In this document: in pieces, positions 7,545-16,283 of the stretch
Numbering within the stretch: position 1 is the first letter of the stretch
How the letters are laid out: the number at the start of each line of letters is the position of its first letter
Source: Polynucleobacter sp. Tro8-14-1
GTDB taxonomy: Bacteria > Pseudomonadota > Gammaproteobacteria > Burkholderiales > Burkholderiaceae
Length of the DNA stretch: 64,000 bases
Direction of reading: 5' to 3'
Assembly (NCBI RefSeq): GCF_018881655.1
Contig: NZ_JACVPX010000004.1
Span: forward strand, 169,020 to 233,019
Translations under genes and position numbers: made by a program
The notes under the pieces: model-generated
Databases searched by the model: none
The model's input: only the letters and a program-made list of their open reading frames with translations
Told to the model about the DNA's origin: nothing

Positions 7545-8954
7545 ATGGGAAGCTTTAAACAAGACATTCAAGAAACGTATCTAGGGCTTTCTGAGAGCGT
7601 TCGGGAGAAGTGGGATGACTTTACCCAGTTCCTACAGGAGGCTTGGCCGCTCCTTATTCTCTTGCTGGCAATACTGATGGGCATCTGGTTGTATGCGGAT
7701 CCACCGCCCCCAAGACATGTCCTTATGGCCACCGGATCATCAGGCGGTTCATACGAAGCTCTTGGGAAAAAGTATGTAGAGTTTTTCAAGGCAAAGGGTA
7801 TTACTTTAGAGTTGGTAGCCACAACAGGCGCGCAAGAAAACATTGATCGCTTAGCAGATCGTGATGACCCCGTACAAGTTGCTTTTGTTCAGGCTGGAGT
7901 AGACCACACCAAGGAAGTAACTGGTATTCAGTCCTTGGGTGCAATTGCCTATGATCCTATTTGGTTTTTTTATCGAGGTTCGGAGCTAAAGTCTACCGAG
8001 TCCGATTCAGTTGGCGTCGTATTTCAACATTTTGCCAATAAAAAGATTTCTGTGGGAATTGAGGGCAGCGGTACCTACGCTCAGTCAACCAAAATACTGA
8101 AGGCCGCAGGCTATAAAAAAGGGGTACAAATTCTCAATCTTGCTGGATATGATGCGGTGAAGGCGCTCCAGGCGGGCGAGATAGATGGAGCCTTTATTGT
8201 GGATTCCTATGATGCTCCCAATGTACAGACCTTGTTAAACGATAAGTCATTGCATTTAGTCACTTTTAAACGTGCAGCAGCCTATGTCAAATTAATGCCT
8301 TATCTCAATATTTTGGATGTCCCCCAGGGGGCTTTTAATTTGCCACGCAACTTTCCACCAACGGATATGAAGCTGTTGGCAACAACAACAAATCTATTGA
8401 TTGATGATCGCATGCATCCGGCGATTCAATTTCTATTTTTAGAAGCTGCCAGACAGATTAATGGCAAAGAATCTTTCTTTGCTGAGCGCGGAGAGTTTCC
8501 ATCCTTTAAAGATTCCATGTTGCCTGAAAGTCCCGTCGCAATTCATTATGAGAAAAATAATTACCCCTTATTGGTAGCCTATTTCCCGTTCTGGGTGGCC
8601 GAGCTTATTAATCGCCTCATTTTTGTATTCCTGCCCTTCTGTGTATTGAGCTATCCGCTTTTACAGGCTCTGCCAGGATATCGCGCTAAGCGCATGCAAA
8701 ATAAGATCAATCGCTTATATGGTTCTTTAAAATCCTTGGAGCAAGAATTACTGAATGGGTTTGACGATCAACAGCGGGATGAATATCTAAAGAGGCTTAA
8801 TTTACTTGAGTATCAAGCTTTAAATATTAAAGTTTCTAAGCGCCTGTCTGGCGACTACTATGCCTTGCGAGCTAGCATTGATTACGTGCGTAATTGCTTG
8901 AATAGGGGCGTACACCCCTATCAATTTGATGAAGGCATTGATCCCGACTTATAG
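7545..8954 (+). CDS. Membrane-anchored TAXI-family (TRAP-type) solute-binding protein
   Basis: The protein has 469 residues. Residues about 33-51 form a transmembrane anchor (WPLLILLLAILMGIWLY) in place of a cleavable signal. A TAXI-type substrate-binding domain follows: ATGSSGGSYEALGKKYVEFF, TTGAQENIDRLADR and GIEGSGTYAQSTKILKAAG. A second hydrophobic segment near residues 335-360 (AELINRLIFVFLPFCVLSY) leads into a charged, helical, probably coiled-coil cytoplasmic tail of about 100 residues. Normal TAXI proteins are soluble and work with a DctM-like permease, and no permease gene is nearby. The double anchoring suggests sensing or scaffolding as much as import. The start at 7545 has no strong ribosome-binding site. 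Confidence 0.85.
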   Translation: MGSFKQDIQETYLGLSESVREKWDDFTQFLQEAWPLLILLLAILMGIWLYADPPPPRHVLMATGSSGGSYEALGKKYVEFFKAKGITLELVATTGAQENIDRLADRDDPVQVAFVQAGVDHTKEVTGIQSLGAIAYDPIWFFYRGSELKSTESDSVGVVFQHFANKKISVGIEGSGTYAQSTKILKAAGYKKGVQILNLAGYDAVKALQAGEIDGAFIVDSYDAPNVQTLLNDKSLHLVTFKRAAAYVKLMPYLNILDVPQGAFNLPRNFPPTDMKLLATTTNLLIDDRMHPAIQFLFLEAARQINGKESFFAERGEFPSFKDSMLPESPVAIHYEKNNYPLLVAYFPFWVAELINRLIFVFLPFCVLSYPLLQALPGYRAKRMQNKINRLYGSLKSLEQELLNGFDDQQRDEYLKRLNLLEYQALNIKVSKRLSGDYYALRASIDYVRNCLNRGVHPYQFDEGIDPDL

Positions 8955-8958
8955 GGCT

Positions 8959-9417
8959 TTATTCGCTATCACCATTTCTGCTGGGGAATTTAAATGAAGC
9001 GTAACGAACGACTGCATTAGCCAGAGCCAAAATGAGAATGGTAAGCCCCATAAAGAGGATGGCCATATCAGCCTCGTGCTTGGTGTTAACTAAGTCAATG
9101 ATGAGACGAGTTACCGCAGTAATCGCTACATAAATCAAAAAGCGAACTGGCATATGATTGGTTTTGAAATAAATCCCGACCATGGCGCCAATTTCGAGAT
9201 AGATAAATAGCAAGAGCAGGTCTTCGATTGAAGCCGATCCTTTATTAACCATACCCAGGAATGCAACAGCTGCTGACCAAACGGTTGCGGCACCGATTCC
9301 AAATAATGCAATCCGATGAAATAAAGAGACAAATAAGTTTCCAATGGGAACGGTCCATCTTTCAATGGCATCTTCTAATTTGGATGCATCTTTTGGTGAG
9401 GTAGGGGTCATATTCAT
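8959..9417 (-). CDS. psiE: PsiE-family (phosphate-starvation-inducible) membrane protein
   Basis: This 152-residue membrane protein has four hydrophobic segments: about residues 28-55, 66-82, 90-108 and 118-138. It matches the PsiE family in the FVSLFHRIALFGIGAATVW region, in DLLLLFIYLEIGAMVGIYF, and in PVRFLIYVAITAVTRLII. PsiE is induced by phosphate starvation in E. coli and its molecular function is unknown. A GGAGG ribosome-binding site 5 bases before 9417 supports this start over the next Met. The gene follows the sulfide dehydrogenase gene on the same strand, with a terminator between them and an FNR-like box about 100 bp upstream. Confidence 0.85.
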   Translation of the reverse strand: MNMTPTSPKDASKLEDAIERWTVPIGNLFVSLFHRIALFGIGAATVWSAAVAFLGMVNKGSASIEDLLLLFIYLEIGAMVGIYFKTNHMPVRFLIYVAITAVTRLIIDLVNTKHEADMAILFMGLTILILALANAVVRYASFKFPSRNGDSE

Positions 9418-9478
9418 TAAGCCTCCGAGTTTTTTAATCTGTTTTGTTTAGTATAGGTATCTATGCGGCCATGTAAAC

Positions 9479-9508
9479 AAAAAAAGAGGCGCCAAGCCCC
9501 CTTTTTTT
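9479..9508 (-). terminator. Rho-independent terminator after fccB
   Basis: Read on the minus strand, A7-GGGGGC, a short loop and GCGCCTC-T7 form an A/T-flanked hairpin with one G-T pair. It begins 17 bp downstream of the fccB stop and separates fccB from psiE. Confidence 0.6.
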
Positions 9509-9515
9509 GGAAGTA

Positions 9516-9529
9516 TTGACTTAGATCAA
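9516..9529. promoter_or_regulatory. FNR/ANR-like box upstream of psiE
   Basis: The sequence TTGACTTAGATCAA is a full match to the FNR/ANR consensus TTGAY-N4-RTCAA. It overlaps the last codons of fccB and lies about 100 bp upstream of the psiE start, on the far side of the fccB terminator. Because it partly encodes the fccB C terminus, chance occurrence is possible. Confidence 0.4.
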
Positions 9530-10800
9530 CCCAGGCTGTCCGCCCAAATATTATGAGCCCAGCCCCAGGCATATACCCCTTCAAGAGTTGAGGGTGCCGG
9601 AGATAGTCCGCCTGCACCATGAACAGGCTCAAAAGTTTTCTTAGCGACACTGTATTGATGAACGCTAGCCACGTGAATTACTTCTCGTTCGTTCACAAAA
9701 CTGTAGCAAGTATTGTTCACTACTGGCGCTGGATTAACTTCCCAGTTACTGAGTTCAGCCACAATCGCGGCAGCCGCCACTTTGGCATGTTGATTGGCCA
9801 TGTGCCCTGACTTAGGCATTGCTGGCGCTACTTGAATCGAGTCACCCAAGACATGAATGTCTTTTTGTGCAGTAGATTCAAAGTTGAGATAATTCACATT
9901 AACCCAGCGGCCGTTAGCATTTGCTAAACCAGTTTTGACGGCAATCTCACCGGCGCTCATCGCCGGTAGAAGATTTAAAACATCTGCTTTAATATCTTCT
10001 TGCACTTCAAATTTCAAAGTTTTTGTTTTTGCATCCACGGCGGTGACATTGTATTTGGGCAAATACTCAATGAATCCTGGGTACTGTTCTGCCCACACCT
10101 TCTTAAAGAGCGCACCTTTTGAAGTGACATCTTGGTTAGCATCCAAAATGAGAACTTTAGACTTAGGCTTGTGGTGCTTAAGATAGTTTGCTACCTGGCA
10201 GGCTCGCTCGTAAGGTCCTGGAGGGCAGCGATAGGGGGCTTCTGGAATACTAATGGCAAAAGTGCCACCATCACGCATAGAGGCGAGTTGTTTATGTAAG
10301 GCGGTAGTTTCAGGACCCGCTTTCCAGGCCTGGAGGGTAACGCCTGCTTTATTGGCTTGAGCCAGTCCTTCAATACTGTTCATCATTAAGGCAACACCGG
10401 GTGAAACGATCGCTTTGTCATAGCGTAAGGTTTTCCCAGAGGCAAGCTTGACTGTTTTTTTATCGGGGTCGATGCTGGAGACGCTGTCCCGAATGATCTT
10501 CACGCCATGACGCTTACTCAGATTGTCATAAGGGGTCGTAATTTCAGATATTGTGCGTGAGCCACCTACAACTAAATTAGATAGTGGGCAGGAAACAAAG
10601 GCTGCATTGGGCTCAATCAATGTCACCTTAGCAGTGTTGTTAGAGAACAAGCGTAAATATTTAGCAGCGGTAGCGCCACCATATCCTCCGCCAATCACAA
10701 GGATTTCTGCCTTTTGTAAATTAGCGTGGGCTTGACCAGAAAAGCCTGCCAGCAAACCAAGTGCGGCGGTGCTCTGACCTATAAAGTGTCGACGATCCAT
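9526..10800 (-). CDS. fccB: Flavocytochrome c sulfide dehydrogenase, flavoprotein subunit
   Basis: This 424-residue FAD-dependent oxidoreductase has a Tat-like leader (MDRRHFIGQSTAALGLLAG, cleavage after QAHA). An FAD-binding Rossmann motif follows (ILVIGGGYGGATAAKYL). Conserved FCSD cysteines appear in VSCPLSNLVVGG and in YRCPPGPYERACQVANYL, and the C-terminal FCSD-specific domain contains NNTCYSFVN. The protein oxidises sulfide to sulfur or polysulfide in the periplasm and passes electrons to a c-type cytochrome. The cytochrome gene lies immediately upstream (14 bp gap), forming an fccAB-like pair. The AGGAAG ribosome-binding site supports the start. Confidence 0.92.
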   Translation of the reverse strand: MDRRHFIGQSTAALGLLAGFSGQAHANLQKAEILVIGGGYGGATAAKYLRLFSNNTAKVTLIEPNAAFVSCPLSNLVVGGSRTISEITTPYDNLSKRHGVKIIRDSVSSIDPDKKTVKLASGKTLRYDKAIVSPGVALMMNSIEGLAQANKAGVTLQAWKAGPETTALHKQLASMRDGGTFAISIPEAPYRCPPGPYERACQVANYLKHHKPKSKVLILDANQDVTSKGALFKKVWAEQYPGFIEYLPKYNVTAVDAKTKTLKFEVQEDIKADVLNLLPAMSAGEIAVKTGLANANGRWVNVNYLNFESTAQKDIHVLGDSIQVAPAMPKSGHMANQHAKVAAAAIVAELSNWEVNPAPVVNNTCYSFVNEREVIHVASVHQYSVAKKTFEPVHGAGGLSPAPSTLEGVYAWGWAHNIWADSLG

Positions 10801-10814
10801 GGTGGGCTTCCTTG

Positions 10815-11147
10815 TTAGTTCTTGCCAAGTTGATTGGCGATGGTATTAAGCTGTTCTTCGGTATAGCCCTTGGTAAGCTGCGGCATGATAGTGCCGTCCA
10901 ATGACCCAGATTTATAAGCCATCAATTTTTCTAATATTTGCGCGTGAGTAAGATTGTTGATGAGTGGGATGTTGCCATCAACAACACCGTTTCCGTCAGT
11001 GCCATGACAATTTGCGCAGGTTGCTGCAAGACTACGTTTATATAAATTGCTTGCATCTGGATTTTGCGCTAAAGAAAGACTGCTCCATAGACACAATCCA
11101 ATATATGTCGATACTACGATTCCGGGTCTTGAAAACAGTGCTCGCAT
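10815..11147 (-). CDS. Small class I cytochrome c (FccA-like electron acceptor)
   Basis: This is a secreted monohaem cytochrome c with a signal peptide ending LSLA-QNPDASN, the haem motif CANCH (Cys49, Cys52, His53 in the longer reading) and a distal Met in GTIMPQLTKG. It probably takes electrons from the flavoprotein encoded just downstream, as FccA does. The open frame begins at 11162, but GGAGAAAGG inside that extension is a good ribosome-binding site for the ATG at 11147, giving a protein of about 110 residues. Diheme FccA proteins are twice as long, so this is the single-haem type. Alternatively it could be a general c4/c5-like carrier. Confidence 0.87.
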   Translation of the reverse strand: MRALFSRPGIVVSTYIGLCLWSSLSLAQNPDASNLYKRSLAATCANCHGTDGNGVVDGNIPLINNLTHAQILEKLMAYKSGSLDGTIMPQLTKGYTEEQLNTIANQLGKN

Positions 11148-11327
11148 GCGGCCTTTCTCCATTCGAATTATTTTTTTGACTTATAGGTGTATTGCTTTAT
11201 GAGTATCTTAATCAAGAAATCCATAAAAAGTAGCGCTTACCTCAGATTCATTTTTCATAAACTCATTCGAAAATGCGGGCCTGATGTATTTTGTTGGAAT
11301 TTCCTATAAGCCCTATAAACTACGGGT

Positions 11328-13049
11328 ATGAGAATTTCATTTTCTTACCGTTCCGCCTTATTGATACTCCTTTTAGGTGTATTTACCTACCTTTATGGTT
11401 TGGATAGCCGATTTGCGCCAAAAAACGGTGATGAGTATCCCTATATGCATATTGTGCGCATGACGGCAGACTCGGCCCAATGGCTGCCACTGCAGTCTGA
11501 AATGGATGGCATTAAAAACACTAAGCCGCCACTGATATTTTGGCAGGGTATTGCTAGTACGCATTGGGCAAGCGAATGGAGTTTGGCAAATTTGCGTTGG
11601 CCTAGTGTTTTATATACCGCACTAACGGCATTTTTCTTATTTTTAGCAGTCCGACGTTTCAGTGGCAAAACGCAAACTGGAATATTGGCATCATTAGTAT
11701 GGCTCTCCTTTTTTGCAACCTATCGCTACGGTCGACCATTCTTAGCGGACCCCCCAGAAGTATTTTGGGTATCGCTACCATTTATGGCGATTTTGTATTG
11801 GGGTAAAAGTGCATTTGAATCTAAATTCTTTTTCCCATTGATGGCGGGGGTGTGTTTTGGTCTTGCGCTATTTGCAAAATCTTTTGCCTACATCGTTCCT
11901 GCTAATTTTGCTTTGGGGCTCTATTACTGGCGCTGGCGGCAGTGGAGTATTCCTCAGGTACTCATCCGCGACCTATATAAGTTGATCCTGATTACTGTAC
12001 TTGCCCTCGGCGTATTTGCCTTGTGGTTTGCCATGGACCCATATCCAGAAGCTGTTTGGAGCGAATTTGTACTGGGCGAGAATGCCGGTAAGTTTGCCGC
12101 TCGTCAGTCTAGTTATTTTATGGATTTGCTGCGCGGTGGAGATAGCATTTGGCTTTTAATTTTGACGACGATTGCTAATGCAGGCCTATTTAGCTTTGTA
12201 TTGATATCAAGTTTGATGCAATGCTGGCGTACACGTCGCTTTCTGAATTTAGAAGAGGTGCTATTACTGCTTTTGATAGCAGCGTTCTTTATTGTGTTCA
12301 GCTTACCTAGTCAGCGTTCAGGTCGTTATCTTTTGCCAGTGATGCCAGCCTTTGCGGCGCTGATTGCCTTATATTGGGATAAGTTGCCTTTATGGGGCTT
12401 CCGCATTGCCTTGCTCTTGCAATTACTGGTGTTATCACTCTTGTTTTGGATTGGTATCAATCTTCAGTTCTCACAATTTATGGGTGATGCTGGCGCATGG
12501 ACTTATTCCTATTGTCATTGGATTCTCATGGCGGCAGGAATATTGCTGGTCTTGCTTGGCTTGCTGAATCGGCGTTTCACTAAAACCATTTCTTTGGCAG
12601 CCTGCTTTTTGGTTTATTGCGGGTTGACTAGTAGTCTTGCTCCATTAGAAGGGCGCTTAGGGCGCTACTCGGTAGAAACGATTGCTCGGTTGGCAGGCAG
12701 GGATGTTTGGATTCCTTGTGACTATCGAGCCAAGGATGAGGAGTATCGATTGTTGCTACCAGGTGCAAAGCTGCATGGCTATTTAGCGAAAGATGCTAGT
12801 GATGTCGCAACTCTGACATCCGTCTACTCTCTAGTTGCGGTGCACACTTCTTTGGGTACTCAGCCTGCACTATGTGATTCTTGTCAGATTGTTGGACAAA
12901 GAATGGAGATGAGGGCCCGTCACTCTAATGAAGAAATTCAGGAAATGTTGATGGGGCATATTGGTAAATATTTATTTGTTAATGAATACCTGATTTTTAC
13001 ACCGGTGGCGACCCCAGATTTATCCAACTTAAAGGATGTTTGTAGATGA
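11328..13049 (+). CDS. ArnT-like glycosyltransferase family 39 membrane protein
   Basis: The protein has 573 residues and about 10-12 transmembrane helices through residue 440, followed by a soluble C-terminal domain. GT39/ArnT features are the acidic pair in PKNGDEYPYMHI in the first periplasmic loop and IKNTKPPLIFWQGI soon after it. These polyprenyl-phosphate-sugar transferases add a sugar to lipid A, glycans or proteins on the periplasmic side. The next two genes overlap its end (ATGA junctions), so the three probably act together on an envelope glycan. The acceptor and the sugar are not predictable from sequence. Confidence 0.88.
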   Translation: MRISFSYRSALLILLLGVFTYLYGLDSRFAPKNGDEYPYMHIVRMTADSAQWLPLQSEMDGIKNTKPPLIFWQGIASTHWASEWSLANLRWPSVLYTALTAFFLFLAVRRFSGKTQTGILASLVWLSFFATYRYGRPFLADPPEVFWVSLPFMAILYWGKSAFESKFFFPLMAGVCFGLALFAKSFAYIVPANFALGLYYWRWRQWSIPQVLIRDLYKLILITVLALGVFALWFAMDPYPEAVWSEFVLGENAGKFAARQSSYFMDLLRGGDSIWLLILTTIANAGLFSFVLISSLMQCWRTRRFLNLEEVLLLLLIAAFFIVFSLPSQRSGRYLLPVMPAFAALIALYWDKLPLWGFRIALLLQLLVLSLLFWIGINLQFSQFMGDAGAWTYSYCHWILMAAGILLVLLGLLNRRFTKTISLAACFLVYCGLTSSLAPLEGRLGRYSVETIARLAGRDVWIPCDYRAKDEEYRLLLPGAKLHGYLAKDASDVATLTSVYSLVAVHTSLGTQPALCDSCQIVGQRMEMRARHSNEEIQEMLMGHIGKYLFVNEYLIFTPVATPDLSNLKDVCR

Positions 13050-14284
13050 GTCGTGTCATTGCTCTTTGTTTTTTGTTGCTTGCTGCAGTGATTGGCTTTC
13101 TGCATATTGATAGTCGCCCAGTGTGGGCGCCATTTGCTACTCCTTCTTTCCAAGTAGATGATGTTCTGGATGAGCCTGTAGTAATGAAGACAAAAGATCT
13201 CATCAAGATTAATATTTCCGTACCGCAATCACGTTGGCTTCCTGATACTGGCGCTGCCTCAGTCCATGCAGCTTCAATGATTGCCCTCAAGGATGGTGCA
13301 GTGAGAGCGTTTTGGTTTGCCGGTAGTCGCGAAGGTGCTGCTGATGTATCGATCTACAGCTCCGTATATGACCCGAAGTCTTCTAGCTGGAGTGCGCCCA
13401 TTGTTGTGATGGATCGCATTAGTGCGGAGAAGGGGCTTTCACGTTATATCGCTAAGTTAGGCAATCCTGTGCCAGCCAGATTGGCTGATGGACGTCTGCA
13501 ATTGTTCTTCGTCACCGTCTCTATTGGCGGTTGGGCGGGTAGTTCAATTTCTGCAATGACTTCGGATGATGAAGGTTTGACATGGAGTAAGCCGCAACGC
13601 CTCATCAGCTCCCCGTTACTGAATTTAAGCACTCTCGTGAAATCCCCTAATGTGATGTTCACCGATGGTCTACTAGGCTTGCCTGCCTATCATGAGTGGA
13701 TAGGGCGTTTTGGCGAGTTCTTAAGGTTGGATGCAGGGCAGGTAATTGATAAGCGTCGTATGAGTTCTGGGCGCGGTGCGATTCAGCCACTCGTATTTGT
13801 AAATGACGCGCAATATGCCAGTGCATATTTCCGGCAAACACGGAGCTCTGGGTTACCAAAGAAAATCCCGGTTAGTCATACAGAAAATGCGGGTCAAACA
13901 TGGCAGCAGGCAGAAGATTTGGATATTGCCAATCCCAATTCTGCAGTTGCTGGGCTTGTTCTCAAAAGCGGCGCTCGCATTTTGGTTTTAAACAATATTG
14001 AAAATGGGCGCTATCGTTTGGTCTTATTGATGAGCGATGTTAAATCTGAGCAATGGCAAACCGTTGAGGTATTGGAGGACGATGAAGCTATACCTGAAGC
14101 TCAACGTAAAGAGTTCTCATACCCTTACTTAATCACTGTAGACGGTGATGATGCACATTTAGTCTATACCTGGGATCGCAAGAAGATCCGACATCGTTAT
14201 TTTTCTGGTGCTTGGCTAAGACATGCCTATCAGCAAATAAACAGTGCTGAAGCAGATCCGGCTCATCAGGAGGTGCGGCAATGA
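13046..14284 (+). CDS. Sialidase-like BNR-repeat protein, membrane-anchored or secreted
   Basis: The 412-residue protein has an N-terminal hydrophobic segment (RVIALCFLLLAAVIGFLHI) and a six-bladed-propeller-type body. Asp-box motifs are visible as SDDEGLTWSKP and TENAGQTWQQA, with a sialidase-like FAGSREGAADV near the first blade. It belongs to the exo-alpha-sialidase-like superfamily used by glycoside hydrolases and by non-catalytic carbohydrate-binding propellers. The start overlaps the glycosyltransferase stop by 4 bp and the end overlaps the next gene by 4 bp, which implies translational coupling. A role in trimming or binding the glycan made by its neighbour is an inference. Confidence 0.85.
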   Translation: MSRVIALCFLLLAAVIGFLHIDSRPVWAPFATPSFQVDDVLDEPVVMKTKDLIKINISVPQSRWLPDTGAASVHAASMIALKDGAVRAFWFAGSREGAADVSIYSSVYDPKSSSWSAPIVVMDRISAEKGLSRYIAKLGNPVPARLADGRLQLFFVTVSIGGWAGSSISAMTSDDEGLTWSKPQRLISSPLLNLSTLVKSPNVMFTDGLLGLPAYHEWIGRFGEFLRLDAGQVIDKRRMSSGRGAIQPLVFVNDAQYASAYFRQTRSSGLPKKIPVSHTENAGQTWQQAEDLDIANPNSAVAGLVLKSGARILVLNNIENGRYRLVLLMSDVKSEQWQTVEVLEDDEAIPEAQRKEFSYPYLITVDGDDAHLVYTWDRKKIRHRYFSGAWLRHAYQQINSAEADPAHQEVRQ

Positions 14285-14895
14285 ATCAGTTCATGCAAAT
14301 CATAGCTTTGATTGAATTATCCATTTCCTGTGCGGTAGTGGGTATTTGGATCTTGCAAAAGTTTTCTCCAAATGCTTTTCCATTCGCTATCAAAGTATTT
14401 TTTGTCCTTCTGATGGGAAATATTCTGTTTTGGCCATTTGGTATGAATTTACCTTTGGTTGCCTATGTGCGTGGCTTGACTGGTGATCTGAGCATCGTGC
14501 TGACTTTATTGTTGTGGAGCTCATTGCTACCAGCCAATAAGCCTGCACCGATTGTTTTTAAATTTGTGGTGACAATCATCGCATTATGTTTTTATCCATT
14601 TGCCCTGGGCTTGGGAATGGTCGATCCTTATGTATGGGGTTACGGATCCATACCATTCTTAATTCCGGTCCTATTTTTTGCCCTAGTCTGTGGCTTGGCA
14701 AATTGGATGAAGGGTGTATGGATTATTGCTATCGCCATTCTTGCTTGGACAGTCCATTGGCATGAGTCTGCCAATCTTTGGGATTACTTGCTGGATCCAT
14801 TCTTGACCATCTGGGCTATATGCGCCTGTATTGGCATGATGTATAGAAGGAAAAGGGACAAAGCCCGCTCTGGATATTTGTTTAGACCGGGTTAG
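14281..14895 (+). CDS. Polytopic membrane protein of unknown function
   Basis: This is a 204-residue protein with about six transmembrane helices (residues about 5-27, 34-52, 65-85, 95-115, 125-150 and 160-185) and a basic C terminus (MMYRRKRDKARSG). I do not recognise a family. An AGGAGGTG ribosome-binding site lies in the end of the preceding sialidase-like gene, and the start overlaps its stop, so the product is made with the glycosyltransferase and the BNR protein. A role in glycan export, or as a membrane partner of the sialidase-like protein, is possible but unsupported by any motif. Confidence 0.8.
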   Translation: MNQFMQIIALIELSISCAVVGIWILQKFSPNAFPFAIKVFFVLLMGNILFWPFGMNLPLVAYVRGLTGDLSIVLTLLLWSSLLPANKPAPIVFKFVVTIIALCFYPFALGLGMVDPYVWGYGSIPFLIPVLFFALVCGLANWMKGVWIIAIAILAWTVHWHESANLWDYLLDPFLTIWAICACIGMMYRRKRDKARSGYLFRPG

Positions 14896-14974
14896 GACTC
14901 ATCAAACGCAAGGTTGTAAAGTAATATGCATCTAGTGAGTTATTGAATTTATATAGATCAATGCTGAGGCAGAT

Positions 14975-16261
14975 ATGAAGCAGACAAGCCAACAAAGTAT
15001 TTCTGTGTTGAGTAAGAAAGTGAGGTTGCTAACGTTAGTAATGATCACTTTTGGATCCCTTCTCAATGGATGCGTTATGAGCCCTGATCCTTATCAATCT
15101 AGCGGATATTACCCTCAAGGTTATGTGCAAGGCGGAGGATACGCTGGATCCGGCTACAACGCTGGCCCGCAAACTATTTCTTCAGAGCAATTACAGTCAT
15201 TGGTCTCGCCAATTGCGCTGTATCCCGATTCTTTGCTGTCGCTGATGCTGCTGGCCTCAACCTACCCGTTAGAGGTAGCAGAAGCTCATAATTGGCGAGC
15301 TAGCAATGCTTCATTGGCGGGTGATGATCTGCAAAATGCACTCAAGGCCCAATCTTGGAACGATAGTGTTAAATCTTTAATGTCGTTTCCAAAAGCATTC
15401 AATATGATGGGCAATAAATTGCAGTGGACCCAGAATTTAGGTAATGCTTATAAGCTCCAAGCCGCAGATACCATGAAAGCAGTTCAAGCTCTCAGAAAAA
15501 TGGCTGTTAAGGCCGGTACCCTAAAGACTAATAAGCAAATTACCGTAACAGCTGATGCGGACGGGAACGTCTTGATCAGCCCAGCCAATACAAAAGTAGT
15601 TTACATCCCAACCTATAACCCCACGGTTGTTTATGGGCCCTGGCCATATCCAGAGTACCCTCCGTATCCTATCTACAACCCAGCTTGGGGTCTGATGACT
15701 TTTGGTGCGGGATTTATGATCGGCGATGATTTTTGGACGCAACCCAATTGGAATAATGGCACGATTAATTCTACGAACATCAATGCATCTGGGCGCATAC
15801 CCTCTCGTGCAATTATCGGACCAGCAAATGTTGCTAACCAGCAGCGCTTGCTGAACGACTGGAAAAATAAAGCTACTCCAGAGGAGAGGCAGGCGGCCAG
15901 AATGGATGGTCAGCGCGCTAATAATGCTTTTCAGAAAGATGCAACTCCTGAAGAAAGAAGTCAGGCAGCGCGATTAAATCAAGAAGCGCGCAATGATGCC
16001 CAGATGGATAGATCTAATCCCAATATCTATCGCGAGGCCGCTCAAGAAAACGCTTTGCGAGATCAAGCGCGCTTTGATGGTGATCAAGATCGCTCACGTA
16101 GCTTTGATGAGGGTGGGCGAGATGGAGGATTTGGCGGCGGCCATATGGGTGGATTTGCCGGTGGTGGTGGCGGACATATGGGCGGATTTGGTGGCGGTGG
16201 AGGCGGTGGTGGCCATATGAGTGGCTTTGGCGGTGGGCACATGAGCGGTTTTAGGCGTTAA
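14975..16261 (+). CDS. DUF3300 lipoprotein with Gly/His/Met-rich tail
   Basis: The 428-residue protein carries a lipobox (GSLLNGC, Cys33), so it is probably a lipoprotein. The DUF3300 region covers about residues 65-260: SLVSPIALYPDSLLSLMLLA, TYPLEVAEAHNWR, SWNDSVKSLMSFP and VVYIPTYNPTVVYGPWPYP. A charged helical stretch rich in Glu, Arg and Gln follows. The last 55 residues are almost only Gly with repeated GGHMGGF or GGHMSGF units. The function of DUF3300 is unknown. The His-Met-Gly repeat could bind metal or simply be flexible. The tail is coded by GGT/GGC-rich DNA that is prone to length change. Confidence 0.88.
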   Translation: MKQTSQQSISVLSKKVRLLTLVMITFGSLLNGCVMSPDPYQSSGYYPQGYVQGGGYAGSGYNAGPQTISSEQLQSLVSPIALYPDSLLSLMLLASTYPLEVAEAHNWRASNASLAGDDLQNALKAQSWNDSVKSLMSFPKAFNMMGNKLQWTQNLGNAYKLQAADTMKAVQALRKMAVKAGTLKTNKQITVTADADGNVLISPANTKVVYIPTYNPTVVYGPWPYPEYPPYPIYNPAWGLMTFGAGFMIGDDFWTQPNWNNGTINSTNINASGRIPSRAIIGPANVANQQRLLNDWKNKATPEERQAARMDGQRANNAFQKDATPEERSQAARLNQEARNDAQMDRSNPNIYREAAQENALRDQARFDGDQDRSRSFDEGGRDGGFGGGHMGGFAGGGGGHMGGFGGGGGGGGHMSGFGGGHMSGFRR

Positions 16262-16283
16262 CATTTACTGAGAGAAAAGAATC

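Noticed and set aside
16120..16258. Tandem GGT/GGC-rich repeats that could look like a repeat array
   Set aside because: They encode the Gly-rich tail of the DUF3300 protein in frame; no spacer structure as in CRISPR.
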